Source of the DNA: Batillaria attramentaria
Lineage: Eukaryota; Mollusca; Gastropoda; Batillariidae
Reading direction: 5' to 3'
Length of the DNA: 64,000 nt
Assembly: GCA_018292915.2 (NCBI GenBank)
Contig: JACVVK020000143.1
Coordinates: forward strand, 633,501-697,500
Part shown: positions 32,472-44,730 of the stretch, piece by piece
Layout of the letters: each line of letters begins with the position of its first letter
How positions within the stretch are numbered: the first letter of the stretch is position 1
Position numbers and translations under genes: made by a program
Notes under the pieces: generated by a model
Told to the model about the DNA's origin: nothing
Database searches by the model: none
The model's input: the letters and a program-made list of their open reading frames with translations, nothing else

Positions 32472-34743
32472 CCTTTTAGGTGAAAAGGCTAAAAAAAAAA
32501 AACCCCAAAAACACGCAACTACATTCACCACAACGTTCTATATTCTATAGCCCTCTACCAAAAGCTGGTCTGGGAACAGGATGCTGTGAACTCATCAAAT
32601 CACGGGGACAAAAGTGAGCAGCACCAAAATACTTATTCTGAGCGATGAAGTAAAATGTTTTGAAGTAAATAGACAAACCTATGACCTTGAAAACATGTTT
32701 GCCGTGTAATTAACATACCTCATAACACTTGAAATGAATTCAGCCACATACTACTATAGACTTGAGGTTGTGCTCTACATAATTTCCATTGCACTTTGCA
32801 AGTACTGAACTGCATTCCTACATGTGAAAATGCCCCCAAAAAAGGCCAACTTAACGGCGTTTGTTCCCAAGGAAAAACACGTTGAAAATAAAAGAGATTT
32901 CTCAGATTTTCTTTGGCGTCGATTTTTTATTTTTTTTATTGGCATTTGCGAAATGTTATTTTACTTGAAGCTTAAATTAATTTTGTCTGATTTCTTTACC
33001 TGTACCTCAAAAACAGGAATTAATGAAAATGTCCGACATTTTCTTAGTGCGATACAATTTTAAGCGGATGGGTATCTTTAAAATAGTGTTTTTGTGATGC
33101 TAGACCATTTCCTTAAATCATGATATACGTCTGCACATGATCTGTCAAGCGTAGCAGCTGCAGCAGCATTATATGTCAGCCCGGTCCCCATTAGTGAATG
33201 AATGGGCGTCTATATATAAAATAGACATTTTGATATCCTCGGGCTGCTACAGGTAAATTTCTGGTCATTTCCTTGGCCCACCACAGGGTGTTTGGTCTAA
33301 CAGATCCAGTAGTCAAACTTGAGGTTTGTGATTAATACCTGCTGCAGCGGCGACATTTGTAATCTTTGCTGTGTACTGTCAATTTTTTACCCAATCACAA
33401 TACGGATTCCCCTCATTACCACTCACAGCCAAAGGGACATAGTGGATGGGCTAGTAACACGTAAGTGCCAAGCCTCTCCTCTAAAAGCTGGTAAATAACA
33501 AAATACGCTGTGTACACTGTGGCCGTCATATCAGGATACTTGGTAACCTACCCCCGTAGTGGTTAATGCTCTGTGTAATTAGAAAAAGGTATTTTATTTT
33601 AAGTCACCTATTTCAAGCATTGAAGAGTTCATGAAATTTGATGTGGAATGCACGTTTTCCTTCTTCTGGGATCACTCTACTTTTCCCAGTATGTAAAACA
33701 ATGACAAGTTAAAACTGGTTGCTGCTAGCAGCAAAATATAAACCTACCCCCCACGCAGCATGTAATGAAGGAAATGGAAACAATGGGTAAAAATAATGAC
33801 CGCTGTAAAGAAGACGTGCTTGTTTAGATTCACGGATCTTTCTTCATACGACTAGTCATTGTCTTTTTCACTAAGACAAATGTATAAAAAGAAAATGATT
33901 CAAGCGTAGCAATTATGGTAGGCTCTTTGGTAAGCACCGCTTTTAGCCCATAATATTATAGGGAACTGATAGCTTCAATTAACGGCCATCTATAAGCAAT
34001 GAATCTCTCATTCAAGTTCCGGAAGATAATTCTGAAACACCGAGCATGTGCCCGAATATTTGCATCATATTATACTTGTTTTCGCGGATACACCTTATCA
34101 CAGCAGCCAATCAAGTGTCCCTACTCCCATAATTTCGCATATTCAGCCATTATTAAGCAGATTGCACTTTCGATGGCTGTTTGTGACAAAAGTACAATAG
34201 CGATTTCAATGAACTTATGATATGACACAACTGGGATACTATTCTTGACCTGAGTGTGCACTGCTCTTTGAGAAAACCCGTTCACTACTCACAACGCAGC
34301 AACTACTTTAATAAGTACACCCCCAAAATATCGCTACCGAAAAAAGTGCTCACTTGGATATCATATTTCATACGTACCTGCACATGCGGTGACAAGGGAA
34401 CGTCACAACACCAAAGAAGCGTTTTCTGACTGAACTGTTCAATGTTCGTAAATGTTTTCCGCGATACATGTCAACTGCAGTGACCTGATAAGTGCACAAG
34501 CATGAAATACAGCCGTTTTACAGGGTCCTCAATCAACGGTCAAACTAATTGCCGCAATTACCCAGGAAGCATCATTCTGATTGGGGTAAAATTTCAGTAT
34601 GTCAACAATGCATGTCTTGTCTAACAGTAACCGTATTTAGAGTGGAGTTCTGCGCATTTCTGTACCCGCAAACACACATACTTCGTGCACACCATCAAAA
34701 GCCCATTTATAGGGCTCATATAGTGAAAATGGCAAGATAAACG

Positions 34744-36058
34744 TGTCACGACCCTGTCCTGCCTTCCAACTCACACACACATTCACACACGCAAATAACC
34801 ACTTGCTCCCACACCGCTCGCAACCATACAACACCAGACGCAGAAAACGCTGAGAATACAATACGAAATCTTTACCACAAACACTCAACACTTAACTACA
34901 CACACACATTTAACACATACAATAAGAATCACAGCACCAGCACTTCCGTCTGTCGCGGAACGTGACAGGCGACTTGATGGTAACTACTGGCTAATTACCA
35001 AAACTAGTTGATAATACAAACGATATAATTAACAGTCTCTATCCCTTAAACTGGGAAACTAGACTGGTGGCCTCGTCTCTGACAGTTGGAGGAGTACGTA
35101 ACGAGTGTATACGTCCTTTCTCCCGGAACGGACGCCGCCGTCTTCAGGGTGGAGAAGGCCCACGTAGGTAAAACTCAGTCCCAACTCGTCAGGTGGTCCA
35201 CGGGTACCAAGTGGCGTCGACACGATACGCGCCTGCTTGCGTGGAGGAGACACGTCCGACCGTCAGCCTCAGTGCAGCCTCAACCCGTTACTCTGGACCC
35301 CAGCCAGACCGCTGTTGATATAAATTAGTCCGTGACGTTCCATCAGCAGTGGACACAGATATGCATGACATACACATTCAAACGCAGTCCTTAACTGTCT
35401 TACAATGTGTTGAGCCACCAGTTAAACCTACCGTCACAGTAATGACAAGTCTTACACTACATAGCAGGGTTGCACATTTTCCACAGCTTCTATAGGACGA
35501 AGTGTCCTGGAAACAGCAAAGTGATAGGACACAGTGTCCTGGCCACTTAGTGGCAATAAAAATTTTAATAGGACAAATGTCCGCTTGAGGTGGGAAAAAT
35601 AGGACATTTGAAATTTTTATAGGTCAGTGTCCTGGGACCGACTTAAATGTGCAACCCTGACATAGAGTTAGACAAGCACCTTTAAAGTAACCAAAGTGAC
35701 AACAGTTACTTACATCAACGTACTAACAAAATACAATTTAAAAAAGCTTACCCCTACACACAGGGCAAATACTTCGGTAATTTTGACGATCAGCGTCAAA
35801 ATGGCTAGTTGACGGTTTTCCGCTCATCAGCTACATCTCTGAACAGGAACAGACGTCAGTTTTCGTTTACGTCACAATTTGTTTCTGACGGAAGCAACAT
35901 ACGCAATTTTAGTGGTTGACGTCATCATCTACTCTATCAGAATTCTATCATTTCAATTAAAAACACAACTTACTATAATGGCAGGAACCAAGAAACCTGT
36001 AGTACTTACGATTTAAATTACAATGAATATTTAGAATACAACAATCTGGTTCCTGACA
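34744..36058. mobile_element. Probable solo LTR inserted in arm A
   Basis: Copies B and C of the surrounding repeat read GATAAACGGTCG without a break. Here 1315 bp separate AAACG (34739-34743) from a second AAACG (36059-36063), a 5-bp target duplication. The insert begins TGTCACGACC and ends CCTGACA, so it has TG…CA termini with a TGTCA/TGACA inverted pair. It has no pol-like frame and no second internal LTR, so a solo LTR fits best. A second insertion (35465-35659) is nested inside. A short non-coding LTR element is the alternative. Confidence 0.65.
35465..35659. mobile_element. 195-bp MITE with perfect 15-bp terminal inverted repeats
   Basis: Ends CAGGGTTGCACATTT and AAATGTGCAACCCTG are exact inverted repeats, flanked by ACATAG on both sides (35459-35464 and 35660-35665). 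The interior repeats a GGACnnnnTGTCC-like motif several times. The 6-bp target duplication does not fit the usual hAT length of 8, so the superfamily is open. Confidence 0.8.
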
Positions 36059-36205
36059 AAACGGTCGTTTTTAACGGTGACGCGGACGGAGAAAAAATTC
36101 ACGGAGACCACCACAGCATTAGAGGTCTGTGTTCTACTGAAATGTGTAATAAAAAGTTAGGATCAACTTTGTTCTACCTTGTTCAGCAATTTGACTAGCC
36201 TAAAC

Positions 36206-37095
36206 AGGCGAAACTGTCAGGTATGGTGCATTAAAACTAGCCATTGAATTGAATTTCGTCATGTCAAATCTTGATAAAATTAAACAAAAGCTGCCCTTAT
36301 CTCTCTAAGCTCCCAACAAAATGCTTTCCGAAGTGTGAAAAAAATTTACAGAGTCAACCGTGCAAGCACAGTCAACTCTGTCACAATTGCAAAGTTCACA
36401 CAGTGTCCAGAAACCGCGACAAAACCGTGCCGAAAAACTGCCCCCACTTCCTGTCGGGGTCCGTCCACGCTACTGTGTACATCTCCGTGCACTGGTCATC
36501 ACAGCAGCCGTGACCGAGTCAGTACTGTCCGGAACCCGGTGACCCCAATATTAATAAAAGTCGCGTCAATTTTTACGTTGGTGTCGCTCGTATGCTGTGC
36601 TGTCGCCGTCAAAATGGCACAAAAATATTGACGATAAGTTTTTGGGGAAATTAGTTCACTTTCGTTAGTTTCTCTGCCAGTAAAAAAAAACCCACAAACA
36701 ACCAAAACCCGACAGATTCCAACAACTACACGCGGTGCACGATATCGACCCATCGTTCATCCAAACGTGGTGACGTGAACAATGGTCGACAAGCCTACTA
36801 CTATTTCCCTGTTTTCGCTATTACCTGGCCTGCACCATTTAAAACAACAACAACAACAAAAAAGCCATACACACGAAATGGCCAATTTAGACTACAAACA
36901 AAAATTATTGATAAAGGGTGAGCGACTGCTCAGGTAGCATGCGCAGGTCTCTGATTTCAAGAGACGAATTTCTGCTAATTACTCAACAATTAGCGGACGA
37001 CCGGACTTGAAATTTATACGACGTGATGTCTTAGGACCTCGCCTATCATCCTACCGAAGATGGTTCGTTTCTGACATGTGATTACCGCATAATTT
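36206..37095. other. No gene recognised; possible LINE 5' region
   Basis: Lies between arm A and an L1-like ORF1. It could be the 5' untranslated region of that element. Open frames of up to about 98 codons occur but resemble nothing I know. Confidence 0.35.
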
Positions 37096-38040
37096 GTGAG
37101 AAAACAGTCGAGGTCGGTCGATCATGCTGTGCACGGGAGTGAGACTAGCGACATGGTCAATCGTAAGCGTGCAGGGCCATTGAAGCGGAAAAAGCCACAG
37201 TCAACCGGGGACTCGGGCCAAGAGCATTCTACAACCAGTGTGACAGAAAAGAGTTTAGAGAAACGAATTTCAAAGAAACCGAAACATCTGCAGGGTGTGG
37301 TGGATGCAGGCTCGATCCGTGAATATCTGTGTGTGGTGGAAAATTCGGCGCCCGTGACGAGCATGAGTGACAACGCAGTGAACTCAGAGGAGCAAGGAGC
37401 CGTTGGGGGAGAGGGAGCTGTGAGCATCACAAATCACGATTTGTGGAAGAAACTGTGCTCCGTAGTAGACAAACTGGAAAAAAATGACAACAGAAATGGA
37501 AAAAGTTCAAGGTTCCAGGCGGAAGCAGACGGGGCAAAGCAGACAGCCGACGAGGCGAAACTTGGGGCGACTTTGGCAGATCAGAAAGCTGACGAGGTTG
37601 CGCAGTATACTGGCCGTAACAATGTTCGTATCTTCGGGGTACCAAAGTCTGAGAGTGAGTCGGTAGAAGAGTGTGAGGCGAAGCAACTCGAGATCTTCAA
37701 CAAGAAGCTGGGGGGGGGGGGGGTGTCTTTAGCGCCCAAGGACCTGGAGGCTACGCATCATCTGGGAAAGAAGAAACCGCCGAAGCTTAGGGATGGTGAC
37801 AACGACAGCGATAGCGACGAAGAGAATCGACCACGTGCAATCATCGTCCGATTCGTGTCCCGGAAATCTGTGCAGGCAGTGTTGAGCAACAGGCGTAAAC
37901 TGAAGAACAGCCGAATGGTGATTACTGAGGACCTGACAGTACCGCGCTACCAGCTCTTGATGAAGTGCCGTAATCACGAGGCTGTGGAGAATGCATGGTC
38001 TTCTAATGGCAAGATTCTTTTTTCAATTTTTTTTTCTGTT
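37096..38040 (+). pseudogene. L1/Tx1-like LINE ORF1 protein, 3' end broken
   Basis: A basic, Ser-rich N-terminus is followed by a helical segment (about residues 120-175). A domain beginning NNVRIFGVPKSESES and continuing with RAIIVRFVSRKSVQAVL and MVITEDLTVPRYQLLMKCR matches the RNA-binding core and C-terminal domain order of L1-type ORF1 proteins. Similarity stops after ENAWSSNGKI near 38010, where the frame runs on into T-rich sequence, so the last residues of ORF1 and all of ORF2 are missing in this orientation. The first methionine may be at 37096 or, more likely by context, 37153. A poly-G run at 37711-37722 is read through as glycines. Confidence 0.7.
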
Positions 38041-38269
38041 TTATTTCTGCTTCAGCAGTACAAAGGGTGTGAATGTTTGTTCCTCAATGTACAATAAACA
38101 GACAGCTGGACACATATTTTCCTGTTTTACAATTACCTCTGAGTGTGTGCGTGTGCCTATGTGTGCGTGTGCGCGTATATCTGTTCAGTTCTGTATACTT
38201 GTAAAATTGAAGATCTTACTGTTAAGGTAACATGAGTTGCATTAATTTTTCTACACAAATGCAGAAACT

Positions 38270-40740
38270 TTATACTGTTCTAATCTTCAGTTGACTTTCA
38301 AATATAGACATCAGCGGAATACGTGAAGCTGTCTTATTATATATACTGATACACATTTTTGCAATTAGAAGTACATGATTTATTTTATTTACCTTAGTCC
38401 TTATCCCAAAGATTACATCAACAGCGCTAAGCTTCACTCTATAGTCGCATGAAGTCAAAATAAACTGTTCCATCTCTCTCCAGAAAGCATACACCACTGG
38501 ACACTCATAACAAAAATGTTCTATGTAATCGACAGAGTCTGGACAGTATGAACATTTATTATTTTCCGTCACTTTCATTTTGCTTAACAGAATATTAGTG
38601 GGGTAAATGTTATGTAAAATTTTCCATTGGAGGACCCTCAGTCGTGTTTCTTTTGTAACTTGTATAGGCAAGGACCAAATCGTTTCATCTTTATACCAAA
38701 TTTTCTAAACCAGAAGTGTGATGAACATGGTACAGGCGTGTTTTCCATAAGCTGATGCCTCAACTGCTTGACTGTAACAAGCTTCTTGCTATGAAATAAA
38801 GGTACATCAGGCAGTGAATCTGCCTCTCTAAGAACATTAAGCTTGTGGATACACTGGAGTACAGCAGTTCTTACAACGTTATACTCAAGAATACGGCCGG
38901 GTGCAGTACCCAGCAAGTTACAGGCATGTTCAAAAGACACAAAACCTTGAGGACTGTGTACATCCTTTACAAACAACACATTTTGTTTGATCCAGTCAGG
39001 AAAAAACAGAACCTTTCCTTGATACGTAACATATTTGTTATTCCATAACACGGTTGATATATGATCATCCTTACAATTATTAGTGTTCAACCAAGTTTTC
39101 AACACGGTCGACCAAAAATTGGATCGCACTGTCTCAAGCCCTTTAAAAGATGGACACTTAACATTTGCAAAGAAACACAAGTATTTTCCTCCAAACTGTG
39201 AATATATATGAGACGGAATGTAAGTCCACTTATCGAGGGTACCTGCTTGACAAAGTCGTACAGCCCACTTCAAAAGAAAGGCTACTTGCATCTGTCTGAT
39301 GTCGATCATGTTAAGGCCACCTTTCGACACATCACTGCATACAACACTTCTTTTCACCTTTTCGAAGGCTCTGCGGTTGCACTCTTTTTTTCTCCACAAA
39401 AATCGGAACAACACAGTATTTACAAGGGTAAGCACCTTTTCTGGCACTATCAATGCTTGCATGATGTACACAAACTGAGCAATGAGGAACGTCATAGCGA
39501 TGCACACCTTTCCTACGATACTTAAATTTCTTTTTTCCCATGCTTGGATTAATCTTTTGATATTACCTATCCTATTTTTCCAATTTTCCTCTACATTAGA
39601 AGCATTTGTTTCATTGGAGAAAAACACACCAAGGATTTTTAATTTCTTTTTCCATTTAAAACCGAACATTACATCCGTGCGATTTCTGAAACTTCCCAAC
39701 CACATTGCCTCTGACTTTTGCCTGTTTATTATTAACCCAGAGAATAATGAGAACTCATCAAAGATATTAAGTGCATATAGCATATCTTGCTCGTCGTTAA
39801 GAAATAAGGTAATATCATCCGCGTAAAGTGCTATTTTGATGATGTCTGCCACATCACAGTTTTGAGAATTCCAGTGCTTCAGACCTTTAATGTTTCCACT
39901 TTGCCGAATTTTAATTGCTAATAATTCTATAGCTAAAACGAAAGCTAAACAGGAAAAGGGACATCCTTGTCTAATTCCAGAATCTATACTAAAATATTCA
40001 GAGAGCCATCCACAATAAGAGATACAACTTTTAGAGTTAGCCATCAACACTTTAACCCAACTGACAAAGTCTGGACCAAAGCCGAATTTTTTGAAAGCCA
40101 ATATTATGAAATCTTTTGAAATTCTATCGTAAGCCTGGGTATAATCAATCGCCACAAGGACTCCAGGTTTCTGAAGGACGTTAAGCTGATCAGTGACATC
40201 GTCTATTAACCGTAGTAATGTGGATGCCTGACGACCTTTAATGTATCCAACTTGGTCAGCATTCACCAAATCATGTATTACATTTCCCAAACGAATAGCG
40301 AGACATTTGGCCAGAAGCTTGTAGTCTGAATTTGTTAATGATAAATTATTGGTCTCCAGTTTTTCGGTTTGTCTCTTGGTAAGGTTTTCCCTTTATGTAT
40401 TAGTGTAATAGCAGCCTTTTGCTGGAAGGTGGACAAAGTTCCATTTATGAATGCTTGATTAAACGATGATGCTAATAAACTACTTATACGAGCCCAAAAC
40501 ATTTTTAAAAATTCAACTGTTAAACCATCTACCCCTGGAGCTGAGCCATTTTTCATTCGCTTTAATGCTGAGAGCAGTTCAGCCTCTGTAATTTGTCCTT
40601 CGCAGGAACTCTTTTGATCAGCGGAAAGGGTCGGGATTTTTATATTTCTTGTGAAACCATTTACTGCAGCTTCCATGCCTTCAGTGCAAATTTTCTTTTT
40701 ATATAGGTTGGCGAAGAAGTCTTTTTGTACTTTCATAATA
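38270..40740 (-). mobile_element. L1/Tx1-like LINE ORF2, 5'-truncated, frameshifted
   Basis: Three minus-strand frames follow each other. The first, 40736-40335, has the start of reverse transcriptase (NGSAPGVDGLTVEFLK and a KNWRPI block). The second, 40290-38638, has IDYTQAYDRIS, GIRQGCPFSCLAFVLAIELL and ALYADDITLFL. The third, 38671-38270, has the zinc cluster CSYCPDSVDYIEHFCYECP and the C-terminus. Endonuclease is absent, so the copy is 5'-truncated. Frame breaks near 40310 and 38650 make it inactive. It faces the ORF1 remnant tail to tail, so the two are not parts of one normally inserted element. Confidence 0.85.
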
Positions 40741-41094
40741 TCGGACTGATGGTTTAGGTTCGCTGTTGGCTAGCTGAGGCGTTTAGCATGGATTTGTGTC
40801 GTCATTTTCAAATTCTGCACTGAGCAACGGCCGTTTCCGGTCGAGTTTGTGGCGACTGTAGGCGATATGCACACGCCGTTTGGTTCATAGCACTCATGAG
40901 TTTCTTCGAAACGAACGCTCATTCATTCGAAGTCACAACCGTGTCCCTTTCGTGGAGTAATTTGTCCACTTTATGACCAACTATCGGTATTTTTGCTCCC
41001 ACCTCAACGATATTTTCCGCCATGTTGTGACGTAGTATCGCCACTGTGGCATCGCTCTCAGAGATAATTATGGAGATCTCTTAGGCTAGTCTAA
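40741..41094. other. Unassigned stretch between LINE and repeat arm
   Basis: No feature recognised. It could be upstream LINE sequence or target DNA. Confidence 0.35.
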
Positions 41095-43310
41095 TTAGGC
41101 TTTTTATATAGCGGAAGGTAGAACAAATTTGATCCTAACTTTTTATTACAGAAATCAGTAGAGCACAGGCCCCTAATGCTGTGGTGGTCTCCGTGAATTT
41201 TTTCTCCGTCCGCGTCACCGTTAAAAACGACCGTTTATCTTGCCATTTTCACTATATGAGCCCTATAAATGGGCTTTTGAGGGTGTGCACAAAGTATGCG
41301 TGTTTGCGGGTACAGAAATGCGCAGAACTACACTCTAAATACGGTTACTGTTAGACAAGACATTCATTGTTGACATACTGAAATTTTACCCCAATCAGAA
41401 TGATGCTTCCTGGAAAATTGCGGCCATCAGTTTGGCCGTTGATTCAAAGGACCCTGTAAAACGGCAGTATTTGATGCTTGTGCACTTATCAGGTCACTGC
41501 AGGTGACATGTATCGCGGAAAACATTTACGAACATTGAACAATTTAGTCAGGAAACGCTTCTTTGGTGTTGTGAAGTTCCCTTGTCACCGCATGTGCAGG
41601 TACGTATGAAATATGATATCCAAGTGAGCACTTTTTTCGGTAGCGATATTTTGGGGGTGTACTTACTAAAGTAGTTGCTGCGTTGTGAGTAGTGAACGGT
41701 TTTTCTCAAAGAGCAGTGCACACTCAAGAATAGTATCCCAGTTGTGTCATATCAAAAGTACATTGAAATCGCTTTTGTACTTTTGTCACAAACAGCCAAC
41801 GAAAGTGCAACCTGTTTAATAATGGCTGAATATGCGTAATGATGGGAGTAGGGACACTTGATTGGTTGCTGTGATAAGGTGTATCCGCGAAAACAAGTAT
41901 AATATGATGCAAATATTCGGGCACATGCTCGGTGTTTCAGAAGTATCTTCAAGAACTTGTATGAGAGATTATTGCTTATAGATGGCCGTTAATTGAAGCT
42001 ATCAGTTCCCTATATGGGCTGAAAGCGGTGCTTACCAAAGAGCCTGCCATAATTGCTACACTTGATGCAATTTCCTTTTATACATTTGTCTTGGAGGAAA
42101 AGACAATGACTAGTCGTATGAAGAAAGATCCGTGAATCTAAACAAGCACGTCTTCTTTACAGCGGTCATTATTTTACCCATTTTTTCCCATTTCCTTCAT
42201 TACATGCTGCGTGGGGGGTAGGTTTATATTTTGCTGCTAGCAGCCACCAGTTTTAACTTGTCATTGTTTTACATATTGGAAAAAGTAGAGTGATTCCAGG
42301 AGAAGGAAAACGTGCATCCCACATCAAATTTCATGAACTCTTCACTGCTTGAAATAGGTGACTTAAATTACCTTTTTTCTAATTAAACAGAGCATTAATT
42401 GCTACGGGGGTAGGTTACCAAGTAGCCAGATATGACGGCCACAGTGTACACAGCGTTTTTTGTTACTGACCAACTTTTAGAGGAGAGGCTTGGCACTTAC
42501 GTGTTACTAGCCCATCCACTATGTCCTTTTGGCTGTGAGGGGAAATGACGGGAATCCATATTGTGGTTGGGTTCAAAAATTGACTATACACAGCAAAGAT
42601 TACAAATGACGCCGCTGCAGCAGGTATTGTGCACACACTTCAAGTTTGACTGCTGGATATGTTAGGCCAGACACCCTGTGGTGGTCCAACGAAATGACGA
42701 CAGATTTGCCTGCAGAAACTCTCAGTTATCAAATCTTCCTTTTTCCATATAGACGCGAATTCTCTTACTGATGGGGACCGGGCTGACATATTACGCTGCT
42801 GCAGCTGCTACGCTTGACAGATCATTTGCAGACGCACATCATGCTTTAGAGAAATGGTCCAGCATCCCTAAAATACTATTACAAGTATACCTTTTTGCCT
42901 CAAATTCCAACGCACTCAGAAAATGTCGGACATTTTCATTAATTCCTGTTTTGAGGTACAGGTACAGAAATTAGACAAACTTAATATGAAACTTCCAGAA
43001 AAATAATATCACACGAATGCAAATAGAAAACAATAGACACAAAAGCAAATCTGTGAAATCTCTTTTGTTTTCAACGTGTTTTTCCTTGGGAACACACGCC
43101 GTTATTTTGCCTCTTTTTTTGGACATTAATAAGTTTACAAATGAAAATCACTGGCATACATTACTGGCAAAATGTGATGGAGGGTATGTAGAACACAACA
43201 TCAAGTCTACAGTAGTAAGTGGCTGAATTCATTTCAAGTGTTATGAGGTATGTTAATCACACAGAAAACATGTTTACAAGGTCAAGGTCATCGGTTCGTC
43301 TGTTTACTCC
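41095..43310. repeat. 2.2-kb non-coding repeat, arm B (inverted)
   Basis: Reverse complement of arm A over nearly its whole length. The A/B pair forms an inverted repeat with about 4.9 kb between the inner ends. It has no counterpart of the 1.3-kb solo LTR, which shows the clean pre-insertion state. Confidence 0.85.
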
Positions 43311-43604
43311 CAAACATTTGTTTTCGTCGCTGTGTTAGAATAAGCAAACGAACAAGCAGTCACAAGCACCAGGCAAAACAAAATTAGCACAAACGATGTT
43401 AGTATGAGAAGATTTCTTGTGGACAACTTTGGTGACCTTGACCTTGGGAGTAAAGGTCATAGAGACTGGGTGAAAATTTTGTAAATACAACTTTTGGCAT
43501 AACATTTGCCTAATATGCATTGATAAGAATGCCTTTCTGGTGACCTCTAGTAAAGGTCAAGGTCACGCTTAAGTTATGAAGATTTTGCAGTCATATTTTT
43601 ATTC
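43311..43604. repeat. AGGTCA-rich spacer
   Basis: Contains GTGACCTTGACCTTGG (43430), AAAGGTCAAGGTCACG (43552) and similar pairs. Related pairs occur at 43279 and 43690. Such tandem AGGTCA half-sites are frequent in interspersed repeats and also resemble nuclear-receptor sites; no function is claimed. Confidence 0.5.
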
Positions 43605-44580
43605 TGAGGATGTTGTGAACTCACCAAACCACGGGGACAAAAGTTAGCAGCACCAAAATGCTTATTCTGAGCGATGAAGTAAAATGTTTTGGTGTAAACA
43701 GACAAACCAATGACCTTGACCTTGAAAACATGTTTGCCGTGTGATTAACATACCTCATAACACTTGAAATGAAATCAGACACATACTACTATAGACTTGA
43801 GGTTGTGCTCTACATAATTTCCATTGCACTTTGCTAGTACTGAACTAGCAGATATTATTAAACAGGTTGCACTTTCGTTGGCTGTTTGTGACAAAAGTAC
43901 AAAAGCGATTTAAATGAACTTTTGATATGACACAACTGGGATACTATTCTTGAGTGTGCACTGCTCTTTGAGAAAAAACGTTCACTACTCACAACGCAGC
44001 AACTACTTTAGTAAGTACACCCCCAAAATATCGCTACCGAAAAAAGTGCTCACTTGGATATCATATTTCATACGTACCTGCACATGCGGTGACAAGGGAA
44101 CTTCACAACACCAAAGAAGCGTTTCCTGACTAAATTGTTCAATGTTCGTAAATGTTTTCCGCGATACATGTCACCTGCAGTGACCTGATAAGTGCACAAG
44201 CATCAAATACTGCCGTTTTACAGGGTCCTTTGAATCAACGGCCAAACTGATGGCCGCAATTTTCCAGGAAGCATCATTCTGATTGGGGTAAAATTTCAGT
44301 ATGTCAACAATGCATGTCTTGTCTAACAGTAACCGTATTTAGAGTGTAGTTCTGCGCATTTCTGTACCCGCAAACACGCATACTTTGTGCACACCCTCAA
44401 AAGCCCATTTATAGGGCTCATATAGTGAAAATGGCAAGATAAACGGTCGTTTTTAACGGTGACGCGGACGGAGAAAAAATTCACGGAGACCACCACAGCA
44501 TTAGGGGCCTGTGTTCTACTGAAATCTGTAATAAAAAGTTAGGATCAAATTTGTTCTACCTTGTTCAGCAATTTTCCTAG
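43605..44580. repeat. 2.2-kb repeat, copy C (direct, internally deleted)
   Basis: Matches the start of arm A (to about 32815) and then, from about 43853, the part beginning near 34150, so about 1.3 kb of the repeat is missing. It shares point variants with arm B rather than arm A (for example GGTTGCACTTTCGTTGGCTG). Confidence 0.85.
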
Positions 44581-44730
44581 CCTATCTGGGCTTCATCAGC
44601 TTCCTGCATCACGCCCACAGCCTATCAGCATCAGTCAGCATTCAGCAGGCAGCAACCAATCGCAGCCGCGCTATCACGGAACCATCGCGGAAGCAATGCA
44701 GAGTTTAGTCCCTTGACTTGTATTCTGAGA

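Larger units (their letters stand above)
32571..36205. repeat. 2.2-kb non-coding repeat, arm A (split by an insertion)
   Basis: 32571-34743 continued at 36059-36205 matches, in reverse orientation, 41095-43310, and matches in direct orientation parts of 43605-44580. Similarity covers non-coding sequence with no shared long open frame. Landmarks are CACGGGGACAAAAG near the start and AACGGTGACGCGGACGGAG near the end. The family is unknown to me; it could be a non-autonomous DNA transposon. Confidence 0.8.

Noticed and set aside
37096..40740. Single L1 copy with a twin-priming inversion
   Set aside because: Twin priming places an inverted 5' segment at the 5' side of the insertion. Here the ORF1 piece is beyond the 3' end of the ORF2 piece, so the geometry does not fit.
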